A DNA stretch of 7,524 bases from an uncultured Oxalobacteraceae bacterium (GCA_946478765.1 CAMLDH010000187.1:1-7524), one strand, 5' to 3'; numbered from the stretch's first letter, positions 1-5,035 are shown. The notes: generated by a model not told the origin, from the sequence alone. A program made the numbers and translations.

Positions 1-2
1 TG

Positions 3-143
3 TTCATGTCGATTATCGCCGTGTTCAAACTGGAGTGCCTGAAAATGCAGCATCATGTGAATCATTTCGCTTTGCGCGCAATGCTGTTCGTCACGGCAAC
101 TCAGCAAGCTTATGCGCAGCTACAGGCGCTACGTGCTGCGTAA
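3..143 (+). CDS. 3' end of an unidentified gene, open at the left edge
   Basis: This frame is open from the window edge to a TAA at 141-143 and gives about 46 residues. The C-terminal stretch reads like ordinary protein, with a moderately hydrophobic, Ala/Gln-rich segment (ALRAMLFVTATQQAYAQ). Third codon positions are G/C rich (roughly 60%), whereas the competing frame that is also open here has about 40% and yields a cysteine-rich, unnatural-looking sequence. I therefore prefer this frame for 3-143. ATG codons at 6 and 45 are possible internal starts; from 45 it would be a tiny 32-aa protein that could resemble a short signal-like peptide. I do not recognise the family, and the piece is too short to infer a role. 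Confidence 0.4.
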   Translation, partial: FMSIIAVFKLECLKMQHHVNHFALRAMLFVTATQQAYAQLQALRAA

Positions 144-217
144 GGTCAGTTATTAACGCACCTTTGCCCGGCGTTCCTCAAGCGCCATCTGATACCGGAT
201 GGTCCAAAGAAGGCCGC

Positions 218-673
218 TTGGTCGAGGTATTGTCGAGCCTGACCATTGACCGTGTGTGCGGCATCGTGATCACTGACAGCAATCTTGCAAGGCTGCTTGG
301 GCTAGATACATCACGCGTGAACGAATATGCGCGCGACCACCATATTCCACAACTAGAACCGGCATGGCGCGACACAATGTCGCAACCCATTGATTTTAAA
401 GATGTTCTTAAAGATCCGCACTTTTTACATGCAGATTCCAGAGCAAGTGAAGGCGCCAGCCAAGTCATTGATTTTAAAGGTGATCTTAAAGAATCCAAGC
501 GCGGCACCCACCGTAAATATGAAGCCATTGCCTACGATCTGAACAGCGCAGTTAATTTGCTGGAGGCAACTTCCCGGTTAAGTTCAGCGGCTCCGCGTCA
601 CGATCTGAATCTGAAGGTGCCTGCGAACCCGTTGTACGGGTCGGCCCAGGACCAGAGGAAGGCGGAAAGGTGA
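218..673 (+). CDS. Hypothetical protein with a possible helix-turn-helix and a duplicated IDFK motif
   Basis: I do not recognise this protein. The frame is open from the left edge to a TGA at 671-673, so the start is uncertain. I chose TTG 218 because AAGAAGG (207-213) lies 4 nt upstream and because the frame before about 143 conflicts with a better-looking reading frame. Alternatives are GTG 35, TTG 164, GTG 254 or ATG 374. From 218 it has 151 residues. Near residues 20-40 the stretch SNLARLLGLDTSRVNEYARD looks like a helix-turn-helix (inference only). Downstream, PIDFKDVLKDP and VIDFKGDLKES form a duplicated motif 26 residues apart, encoded by a nearly identical 26-bp DNA repeat. The C-terminal part is hydrophilic and basic. 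There is no signal peptide or membrane segment. It converges on the rep gene, with a hairpin between them. A plasmid regulatory or maintenance role is possible but unproven. Confidence 0.55.
   Translation: MVEVLSSLTIDRVCGIVITDSNLARLLGLDTSRVNEYARDHHIPQLEPAWRDTMSQPIDFKDVLKDPHFLHADSRASEGASQVIDFKGDLKESKRGTHRKYEAIAYDLNSAVNLLEATSRLSSAAPRHDLNLKVPANPLYGSAQDQRKAER
389..414 (+). repeat. 26-bp direct repeat, copy 1 (inside a coding region)
   Basis: Copy 1 begins ATTGATTTTAAAG and ends CTTAAAGA. It matches copy 2 (467-492) at 24 of 26 positions. The copies are 78 bp apart start to start, so they stay in frame and give the duplicated IDFK..LK peptide motif. Flanking sequence is not conserved, so the repeat is sharply bounded. 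Confidence 0.85.
467..492 (+). repeat. 26-bp direct repeat, copy 2 (inside a coding region)
   Basis: This is the second copy of the repeat at 389-414. It differs at two positions, the 14th (A to G) and the 17th (T to A), and both changes alter the encoded residues (D-V to G-D). It could be a short recent duplication, a repeated peptide docking motif, or a protein-binding DNA site embedded in the gene. Confidence 0.85.
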
Positions 674-694
674 AAATACCTACTGAAAGCTCGT

Positions 695-717
695 TTTAAG
701 CCTCGTTGAGGCTTAAA
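695..717. terminator. Hairpin between convergent genes, probable bidirectional terminator
   Basis: A perfect 10-bp inverted repeat (TTTAAGCCTC / GAGGCTTAAA) with a 3-nt GTT loop lies 21 bp after the stop of the plus-strand gene and 10 bp after the stop of the minus-strand rep gene. The A/T-rich ends of the stem supply a short U-rich tail in both directions, but no long U tract follows. Position between convergent stops is the main support for a terminator role. Confidence 0.65.
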
Positions 718-727
718 TTGACCAAGG

Positions 728-1993
728 CTACGCCCGTTCTTTCAAACGAGCCTCCAGCGCGCTTTCAAACGTCGGCAGGATCTTTTTGCCGATGAACCCA
801 TAAAACTCTGTTTCAACGGCTTTGCTCTTGATGCCATCTTTCTTCCAGAATCCGAATAACAACGTGTTTGATGACAGCACCTCGGAAAAATCGGCATTCA
901 GTTGAGTACGTTCGTCGTCCGACAGCTGCGCATAGTAGCTCCGAATTTTTTCCCGGCGTTCTTGCATCAACTGGGTTCGAATCTGCTCCTGCTCAGTTGC
1001 CGCATTTGCTACCAATTTTTTCTTGTTTTCGGATTCACGCTTAGCTAAGTCAAAAGCGCTTTCTGCCACGTTGATGTCCCCATCTTTGACAACCTTCAGG
1101 AAGTAGGGCGCAATCTTTCCTTGCCGGACCTTGCCTTCAGTGTAACGCTTTTCAACGTACTGCATGACCGCGACGATACGGTCCTCCGAATGAGTCACCA
1201 TCACTTCTTTTGCCTGTTTCTCGGTCAGGCAAAAATATTCCTGCAGCTTGGTAAGGATTGCGACGTTGAACGTATGGGGTGCCTCCATCGGAAGAGTAGC
1301 TTGTGCATTGTCCTGAATGGTGAACTTCAAGCCAACTACTCTACGTTTCTCTTTCTTCATCTCGACATCAATCTTGATGTCGGACACAGTATTGACTTCC
1401 TTAAGCGCCGGTTTAATGACTGCCTTGTTGAGCACTTTAAAATCGTCGTACGAGCTGTTTTCACCCACGCCGATCAGATCCCGGAACAGCTCCACTGAGA
1501 AAATCGGCGTCTGGTTGATCCCCCTGTAGCGCACACAGTTTTCATAGAGTGCAAGGGCATGCCCGCTTGAAAAACTGCTGAGAATGAGAATATTGAGAGG
1601 AGCATAGTATTCGGGGTTATACAGTTTCTCACGCAAGTGAGGGCTATAGGCATAGCTACAGATGCCGTCCTTGATGGTGGCACTCGCCAACGCAGTACTT
1701 ACACCCCATTCAGTCTTACCACGCTCATCGATAATGTTCCAATTGAGCTTTGTCGTGACCATATCCTCAAGGGCGTCTTTAAGGTAGCCGACATTTTTGC
1801 TATTAAATCCCGAGAGTCCCATCAGATCACGAACAGTGATCGAGTGCGTCACGGCCCTGACATCAGGAAGTTCTTCGTATGCATTCGATAGCAGGACATT
1901 CCACACCTTCCTCTGCAAGCACGAAATATCGTTCTTAATGTGGATCGCGCCAATGTTCTTTTTTACTACTTCTAACGCCTGTGTCCTGCTCAT
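728..1993 (-). CDS. rep: Plasmid replication initiator, Rep_3 (RepE/Pi-type) family
   Basis: This initiator should bind the iterons upstream of its own gene, open the origin and recruit host replication proteins. Two winged-helix domains are expected at about residues 10-135 and 140-228. The segment SYDDFKVLNKAVIKPALKEV (181-200) is the typical Rep_3 signature in the second. Residues 240-305 form an extra helical domain (TFNVAILTKL, LTEKQAKEV, YVEKRYTEGK, APYFLK) often seen after the Rep_3 core in large initiators. About 315-355 is a charged, probable coiled coil, followed by a 65-residue tail. At 421 aa it is much longer than Pi (305) or pPS10 RepA (230). I chose ATG 1993 because AAGAGG (2006-2001) precedes it by 7 nt and the predicted transcript start allows a normal leader. 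The upstream ATG at 2014 has no ribosome site and lies almost at the predicted transcript start. The family call is firm; domain borders are estimates. Confidence 0.93.
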   Translation of the reverse strand: MSRTQALEVVKKNIGAIHIKNDISCLQRKVWNVLLSNAYEELPDVRAVTHSITVRDLMGLSGFNSKNVGYLKDALEDMVTTKLNWNIIDERGKTEWGVSTALASATIKDGICSYAYSPHLREKLYNPEYYAPLNILILSSFSSGHALALYENCVRYRGINQTPIFSVELFRDLIGVGENSSYDDFKVLNKAVIKPALKEVNTVSDIKIDVEMKKEKRRVVGLKFTIQDNAQATLPMEAPHTFNVAILTKLQEYFCLTEKQAKEVMVTHSEDRIVAVMQYVEKRYTEGKVRQGKIAPYFLKVVKDGDINVAESAFDLAKRESENKKKLVANAATEQEQIRTQLMQERREKIRSYYAQLSDDERTQLNADFSEVLSSNTLLFGFWKKDGIKSKAVETEFYGFIGKKILPTFESALEARLKERA

Positions 1994-2025
1994 GAATAGG
2001 CCTCTTAACGCCATTAGGTTGCGTC

Positions 2026-2054
2026 ATACTATAACAAAAGTTATTTACTAACAA
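2026..2054 (-). promoter_or_regulatory. Candidate rep promoter
   Basis: On the minus strand, TTGTTA (2054-2049) and TAGTAT (2031-2026) are separated by 17 bp, each matching the sigma-70 consensus at 4 of 6 positions. An overlapping TATAGT gives a 15-bp spacer instead. Transcription would start near 2019, leaving about 25 nt before the preferred rep start at 1993. The match is modest, so position carries much of the weight. Confidence 0.5.
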
Positions 2055-2059
2055 CTTTT
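2036..2059. promoter_or_regulatory. Dyad overlapping the rep promoter, possible rep operator
   Basis: AAAAGTT (2036-2042) and AACTTTT (2053-2059) form a 7-bp inverted repeat with a 10-nt spacer across the -35 and spacer region of the candidate rep promoter. A smaller nested dyad GTTA/TAAC lies at 2040-2052. Rep_3 plasmids usually repress rep through an inverted, iteron-derived operator here, but this dyad shares nothing with the iterons. Confidence 0.4.
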
Positions 2060-2086
2060 AATCATCAAGCTTATAGCAAGAAACAG

Positions 2087-2160
2087 ACAAACAAACAAGC
2101 GGTGCGACAGCACCGTGCCTTTACGGGTTTCCGGGGTTAACAAGGTTTTTGTTTGTTTGT
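2087..2160. repeat. 12-bp inverted repeat of CAAA units framing a small hairpin
   Basis: ACAAACAAACAA (2087-2098) and its exact complement TTGTTTGTTTGT (2149-2160) enclose about 50 bp. Inside is a 6-bp hairpin, CGGTGC/GCACCG with a GACA loop (2100-2115). Just outside, GTAAAC (2167-2172) and GTTTAC (2185-2190) form another dyad around a further ACAAAC run. The strand-biased A/C and T/G runs sit between the rep promoter and the iterons, where an unwinding element or host-factor sites could be expected. No clear DnaA box is visible. Confidence 0.6.
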
Positions 2161-2232
2161 TTTTTAGTAAACAAAACAAACAACGTTTACAGCACCTCAA
2201 ACCCTTACTGGATAAGGCTTTCCGGCCGATAA

Positions 2233-2417
2233 GGGGTACGTTTATGGGGGAAGGGTGAACTCTTATGGGGCTGAGGTGAAAAGTTGTGGGGTTAACCATT
2301 TTTGGAAAGGTTAATGCTTATGGGGCGTAGGTGAACGTATATGGGGGAATGGTGAAAGCTTATGGGGAATAGTGAATATCTATGGGGTGGTGGCTTCAAA
2401 GGTGAACGTTTATGGGG
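2233..2417 (+). repeat. Iteron array, eight 17-bp direct repeats (replication origin)
   Basis: The unit is GGTGAANNNNTATGGGG, and the variable bases are often CGTT or GCTT-like. Copies end at 2249, 2270, 2291, 2325, 2346, 2367, 2387 and 2417. Those ending at 2270, 2346, 2367 and 2417 keep both conserved ends. The copies ending at 2249, 2291, 2325 and 2387 each deviate from the consensus at one or two conserved positions. Spacing is 21 bp (two helical turns) within runs, broken by steps of 34, 20 and 30 bp. Such arrays bind Rep_3 initiators and control copy number. The array lies upstream of rep on the opposite side of its promoter, making this the probable origin. Confidence 0.92.
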
Positions 2418-2431
2418 TGGAAGCCCATAAA
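2409..2431. promoter_or_regulatory. Inverted iteron half-site at the array end
   Basis: TTTATGGG (2409-2416), the conserved end of the last clustered iteron, is mirrored by CCCATAAA (2424-2431) across a 7-nt spacer, giving a perfect 8-bp dyad. In Rep_3 systems an inverted pair of iteron half-sites is the usual binding site for Rep dimers. Here it lies on the transfer side of the array, not on the rep promoter. Confidence 0.6.
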
Positions 2432-2495
2432 AAAGTTGGATATCTGTCTATTTTGATAGCCGCCGAGTCACATTGCCTCCGGCTCAAGATCGATA

Positions 2496-2512
2496 GGTGA
2501 AAAGATATGGGG
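2496..2512 (+). repeat. Outlying ninth iteron
   Basis: GGTGAAAAGATATGGGG matches the iteron consensus at all conserved positions but lies 79 bp beyond the array. It ends 34 bp before the -35 of the candidate rightward promoter at 2546-2574. A Rep molecule bound here could affect that promoter (inference). Confidence 0.8.
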
Positions 2513-2545
2513 ACAGGCTGCAGAATCACTTTTTTTGACTTTCGT

Positions 2546-2574
2546 TTGCTTAAACTTTTGAGCATTGCCATAAT
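2546..2574 (+). promoter_or_regulatory. Candidate promoter for the 55-aa and 177-aa genes
   Basis: CATAAT (2569-2574) matches the -10 consensus at 5 of 6 positions and is preceded by TGC, an extended -10 element. A weak TTGCTT (2546-2551) lies 17 bp upstream. The start would fall near 2581, leaving a leader of about 47 nt before the ATG at 2628. Confidence 0.5.
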
Positions 2575-2627
2575 GCACCATAGGGCATAAGGATAAGCCC
2601 AGAGTCCACTAAAAAGCGAGGTTACCA

Positions 2628-2795
2628 ATGAACCAAAATCTACCGATTTACGATGTTCCCAAGTATCCGGGCAATGTAGCTGGCGGCGCGTTCGCTGTCC
2701 CGCTGGCCACCCGTTCCAATGCGCAGAAGCTCGATCTACGCGATCTTCCGAACCCTCCTGCTCATCTTGAGCGCCAAGGCTACAAGCCTCGGTAA
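2628..2795 (+). CDS. Small 55-aa hypothetical protein
   Basis: ATG 2628 is preceded by GCGAGG (2616-2621) at a 6-nt spacing and the frame ends at TAA 2793-2795. The product begins MNQNLPIYDVPKYPGNVAGG and ends HLERQGYKPR. It is soluble, proline-rich and mildly basic, with no membrane segment or signal peptide and no cysteine. Two features support a real gene: a good ribosome site, and a next gene that starts only 20 nt downstream with its own ribosome site, as in an operon. I do not recognise a family. It stands first in the rightward transcription unit, after the origin, next to an iteron-flanked promoter, so it may be a small regulator or accessory factor of the transfer region. That role is inferred from position alone. 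Confidence 0.7.
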   Translation: MNQNLPIYDVPKYPGNVAGGAFAVPLATRSNAQKLDLRDLPNPPAHLERQGYKPR

Positions 2796-2815
2796 TCGTA
2801 TTCAAGGAACATTCC

Positions 2816-3349
2816 ATGGCTACGTCAACTGCCGAGCACGTTCACGACGACCAAGAAGTATTCACGTTTTGCGGGTATATCCAGGGGGATACTGTTGCCC
2901 AACTAAAAACTGGCTTTGTCGTCGCAAAGACGCCGCAAGATGCCATTACTGCGATGCGCGACTGTGGTTTCATCATCACGGCATTATCCTCCCTGGCTGA
3001 AGTACGCCAGATGATTCACATCCTCGACAAAATCGCGCAGAAAGACCCAGGGGTTGAAGCAACGGAGTTTCTTGATGCTTATCCGGAAAAAGCTACACAG
3101 TATCCAGATGGAAGCGTTTTTTGCTTCACCGGGCATGTCGTCAGCACTGAAGGCACTCTCAAAACCGGTTTCATTGTTGCAAGCGATATTCACTTCGTGA
3201 CTGATTACCTTCACGGGCTTGGCTTCGTGGTGGAGTCTGCAACATCTCTTGCCGATCTGCGGCGGGTCATGGCCGAAATGCAATTGATCGCGCGCGAGGA
3301 TCCCGATATAGAGCACTCGCACTTCATCAATTTCAAAGCCGCCGTGTGA
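2816..3349 (+). CDS. Hypothetical protein made of two tandem homologous modules
   Basis: The 177-aa product starts at ATG 2816 with AAGGAA (2804-2809) 6 nt upstream. It is soluble, acidic, and lacks signal or membrane segments. Residues 15-88 and 101-173 are clearly related modules. Each has VF.F.G near its start, then LKTGF(V/I)VA, a helix ending in GF(I/V), SLA(E/D).R, a helix with IA(Q/R).DP, and a final E...F. The DNA of the two halves has diverged, so the duplication is old. Each module looks like a small beta-alpha fold followed by two helices, which is an estimate. I cannot assign a family. It lies immediately before the DotI/TraM operon, where Legionella has icmM/dotJ, but it is not a DotJ relative because it lacks the membrane segment. 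A cytoplasmic accessory, adaptor or regulatory role in transfer is possible but unproven. Confidence 0.85.
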   Translation: MATSTAEHVHDDQEVFTFCGYIQGDTVAQLKTGFVVAKTPQDAITAMRDCGFIITALSSLAEVRQMIHILDKIAQKDPGVEATEFLDAYPEKATQYPDGSVFCFTGHVVSTEGTLKTGFIVASDIHFVTDYLHGLGFVVESATSLADLRRVMAEMQLIAREDPDIEHSHFINFKAAV

Positions 3350-3355
3350 AATGAG

Positions 3356-3397
3356 TGTCAATAAACGCTGCTTTACTGACAGCATCATTTGTTGACA
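3356..3397. promoter_or_regulatory. Long imperfect hairpin overlapping the transfer promoter -35
   Basis: TGTCAATAAA (3356-3365) pairs with TTTGTTGACA (3388-3397) with a single wobble. A nested GCTG/CAGC stem lies at 3367-3370 and 3380-3383. The right arm contains the -35 hexamer of the promoter below. A third near-copy of the left arm, GTCAATAAA, lies at 3444-3452, after the -10. It starts 7 bp past the preceding stop codon, so it could act as a terminator for the 177-aa gene, an operator, or both. Confidence 0.5.
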
Positions 3398-3420
3398 TAC
3401 ATGGTATTTTTGCGTATTGT
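3392..3420 (+). promoter_or_regulatory. Candidate promoter of the traM/dotI operon
   Basis: A perfect -35 TTGACA (3392-3397) is followed, after exactly 17 bp, by TATTGT (3415-3420, 4 of 6). A second candidate -10, TATAAC at 3434-3439, has a weak TTGCGT 18 bp upstream. The gene that follows (ATG 3458) has no good Shine-Dalgarno sequence, so control may lie mainly at this promoter. Confidence 0.65.
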
Positions 3421-3457
3421 TGGGTAAATATTGTATAACGAAAGTCAATAAAAAATT

Positions 3458-4102
3458 ATGACGTCCCCTCGTGATCCACAATACGTGCTCGATCTGGGAA
3501 GATTGCAGTTCTACAAGAAATATTTCGGCCTTTTGCTGTGGACTCTCATTATCGCAATTGTTGTGATTGGTGTTCTGGTCGCGGCTTTTGTTGTAGTGAA
3601 GAATCAACGCGTCGAGCGTGAATATTTTTCCGTTGATGCGCACGGCCGTCTCACGTCGATCATCCCGCTGACCCAGCCATACGTTTCTCAGTCCAAACTT
3701 CTTAGTTGGGCTGCAGAATGTGTCACAGCGGCAAATACCTATGATTTCGTGAATTATCAAAAGCAGTTTCAGAACAATGCCTTGTGCTTCACCAAAGAAG
3801 GCTGGGAACAGTTCATGACGGCTGTTGAGCGTTCCGGGACTCTCGAAACCGTTCGTAATCAACGATTGGTCGCCTCTGCAGTTTCCCAGGGAGCGGCAGT
3901 TGTCACCAAGGAAGGAATTCGCCGTGGGGCATATACCTGGGAGATAGAACTGCCGATATTGGTGACGTATCAAGGCGGACAAGCTGGTCGCACGATGATC
4001 AGTCAGAAATTATTGGTGACGTTGCTGGTTTCCCGCGTGCCGACATTTGAGAATGAAAATGGCGTCGGTATTGCCCAATACGTAGGTAAGGAGAAGTCGT
4101 GA
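3458..4102 (+). CDS. traM: DotI/IcmL/TraM-family type IVB transfer protein
   Basis: This is an inner-membrane protein of the type IVB conjugation channel. The periplasmic domain of the family is VirB8-like (known from Legionella DotI). At 214 aa it matches the family length (DotI about 212). A short cytoplasmic N-terminus is followed by one strong membrane helix at about 22-48 (FGLLLWTLIIAIVVIGVLVA), then a periplasmic domain to the end. Family-like segments include IPLTQPYVSQSKLLSWA (64-80), YDFVNYQKQFQ and CFTKEGWEQF (about 110-119). The start at ATG 3458 places the helix correctly, but no clear ribosome site precedes it (only A/T-rich sequence), which may mean low or regulated translation. 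Its TGA shares one base with the preferred ATG of the next gene, a sign of translational coupling. No dotJ/icmM paralog is seen upstream. Confidence 0.93.
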   Translation: MTSPRDPQYVLDLGRLQFYKKYFGLLLWTLIIAIVVIGVLVAAFVVVKNQRVEREYFSVDAHGRLTSIIPLTQPYVSQSKLLSWAAECVTAANTYDFVNYQKQFQNNALCFTKEGWEQFMTAVERSGTLETVRNQRLVASAVSQGAAVVTKEGIRRGAYTWEIELPILVTYQGGQAGRTMISQKLLVTLLVSRVPTFENENGVGIAQYVGKEKS

Positions 4103-5031
4103 TGCGCAACGTCAAAGCATTTCGATTGGTGTTGGCGGTGTGCTCTCTCTCGCTTATGTTGGCTTGCGAGGCTGGTGCCCAACAAACCGGGCAAATACCT
4201 CCACCCGGTACGTCTATGCCCAACCTGCCGAAACTGCCGAACGTGAATCAAAAAGCGTTTGAACAAGTGACGGAAGAGGCTGCCCCCTTAAGTCCTGAAC
4301 AAATCAAAACGCTACGCAGGCTTATCGATGATGCCGAGCGAGCAGCTGCGGCTCCGCCTCGTTTTGTGCAAAAGCCAGTCTCCAGTTCGGTGACTATATC
4401 GCTGTTGCCTGGTGCTACTCCTCCAGTAGTGCGACTGGGGGCGAATTTTGTGACGAATGTTTTGTTTGTTGATCAGGCCGGCAACCCTTTACTCGTTGAT
4501 GAGGTAGATCCTAGCGCGGCCTCGGTATTCAACGTTACATGGAGCCAGAAGTCAAAAGGGCAACAAGGGTCCAACGTGATCAAGCTCTCGCCAAAAAGTA
4601 CTTATGCCATGGGGAATATCTCGATCACGCTGGATGGCGTTATGACGCCGGTTTCCATTATGTTAGTCAGTGGTCAGAAAGAAGTTGATTACCGCGTTGA
4701 TGCACGTGTAAAAGGTGTGGGTATAGCGGGCAAATCAGCAGGCGGATCAGTCTTGCCAGAAGGTGCAAATCCAGTAATGCAAGGGATGCTGGAAGGCGTT
4801 GCCCCAGATGGTGCTCGCACGCTCATTTCATCCAGCCCAGAAGTGCATGCCTGGGAGTTCCGCAATCGCTTTTATGTGCGCACGAACTATACCTTGCTCT
4901 CGCCTGCTTTTATGGGGGTTCAGAAGAGTGCGGATGGTACTGCCGTGTACGAGATTCCCCCGACACCGGTACTGGTGGCGCTTTCTGGTGGCAGCACGAG
5001 CACGGTCCAGATCAACCTGAGTGGATACTGA
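4102..5031 (+). CDS. traN: DotH/IcmK/TraN-family outer-membrane core protein
   Basis: DotH proteins build the outer-membrane core of type IVB systems with the DotC and DotD lipoproteins and DotG. I prefer ATG 4102 (309 aa) because TAAGGAG (4087-4093) lies 8 nt upstream; an in-frame GTG at 4099 is also possible. An N-terminal signal peptide (MRNVKAFRLVLAVCSLSLML) probably ends at AGA/QQ after residue 26. Cys22 in LMLAC is a poor lipobox, so I favour ordinary signal peptidase I cleavage. A proline-rich stretch (31-47) and a helical charged segment (about 60-83) precede the conserved C-terminal part: ISLLPGATPPVVRLGANF (99-116), FVDQAGNPLLV, then a beta-rich region. DotH proteins usually show a WP after the D..G.P motif here, as I recall; this one has LL. 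The next gene's ATG lies 4 nt after its stop. The family call is firm. Confidence 0.9.
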   Translation: MRNVKAFRLVLAVCSLSLMLACEAGAQQTGQIPPPGTSMPNLPKLPNVNQKAFEQVTEEAAPLSPEQIKTLRRLIDDAERAAAAPPRFVQKPVSSSVTISLLPGATPPVVRLGANFVTNVLFVDQAGNPLLVDEVDPSAASVFNVTWSQKSKGQQGSNVIKLSPKSTYAMGNISITLDGVMTPVSIMLVSGQKEVDYRVDARVKGVGIAGKSAGGSVLPEGANPVMQGMLEGVAPDGARTLISSSPEVHAWEFRNRFYVRTNYTLLSPAFMGVQKSADGTAVYEIPPTPVLVALSGGSTSTVQINLSGY

Positions 5032-5035
5032 AGTC

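Noticed and set aside
2206..2234. Two GATAAGG elements (2211 and 2228) as possible DnaA boxes
   Set aside because: They match the DnaA consensus TGTGGATAA at no more than about 7 of 9 positions, which is too weak to call.
2048..2299. An 83-aa minus-strand frame upstream of rep
   Set aside because: It is a by-product of the iterons and CAAA repeats, and its peptide simply mirrors repeat composition.
2233..2512. The regular repeats as a CRISPR array
   Set aside because: The units are 17 bp with 3-4 bp gaps in most cases, have no unique spacers of uniform 30-bp size and no cas genes nearby. They fit iterons next to a Rep_3 gene.
2410..2817. A 135-aa minus-strand frame across the last iterons and the 55-aa gene
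   Set aside because: It covers repeats and an opposite-strand gene with a good ribosome site, and the product has no recognisable features.
2719..3000. A 93-aa plus-strand frame overlapping the 55-aa and 177-aa genes
   Set aside because: It overlaps both genes in another frame. The peptide is rich in Arg and Cys, and the in-frame alternatives have better ribosome sites and composition.
2984..3982. A 332-aa open frame on the minus strand
   Set aside because: It is antisense to the end of the 177-aa gene, the promoter region and most of the DotI gene. Its composition is unnatural, rich in His and Cys, and the plus-strand genes have recognisable families and ribosome sites.
4159..4170. A lipobox at Cys22 of the DotH-like protein
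   Set aside because: The MLAC sequence lacks the usual Leu at -3, and a good signal peptidase I site (AGA/QQ) follows. DotH family members are not generally lipoproteins.
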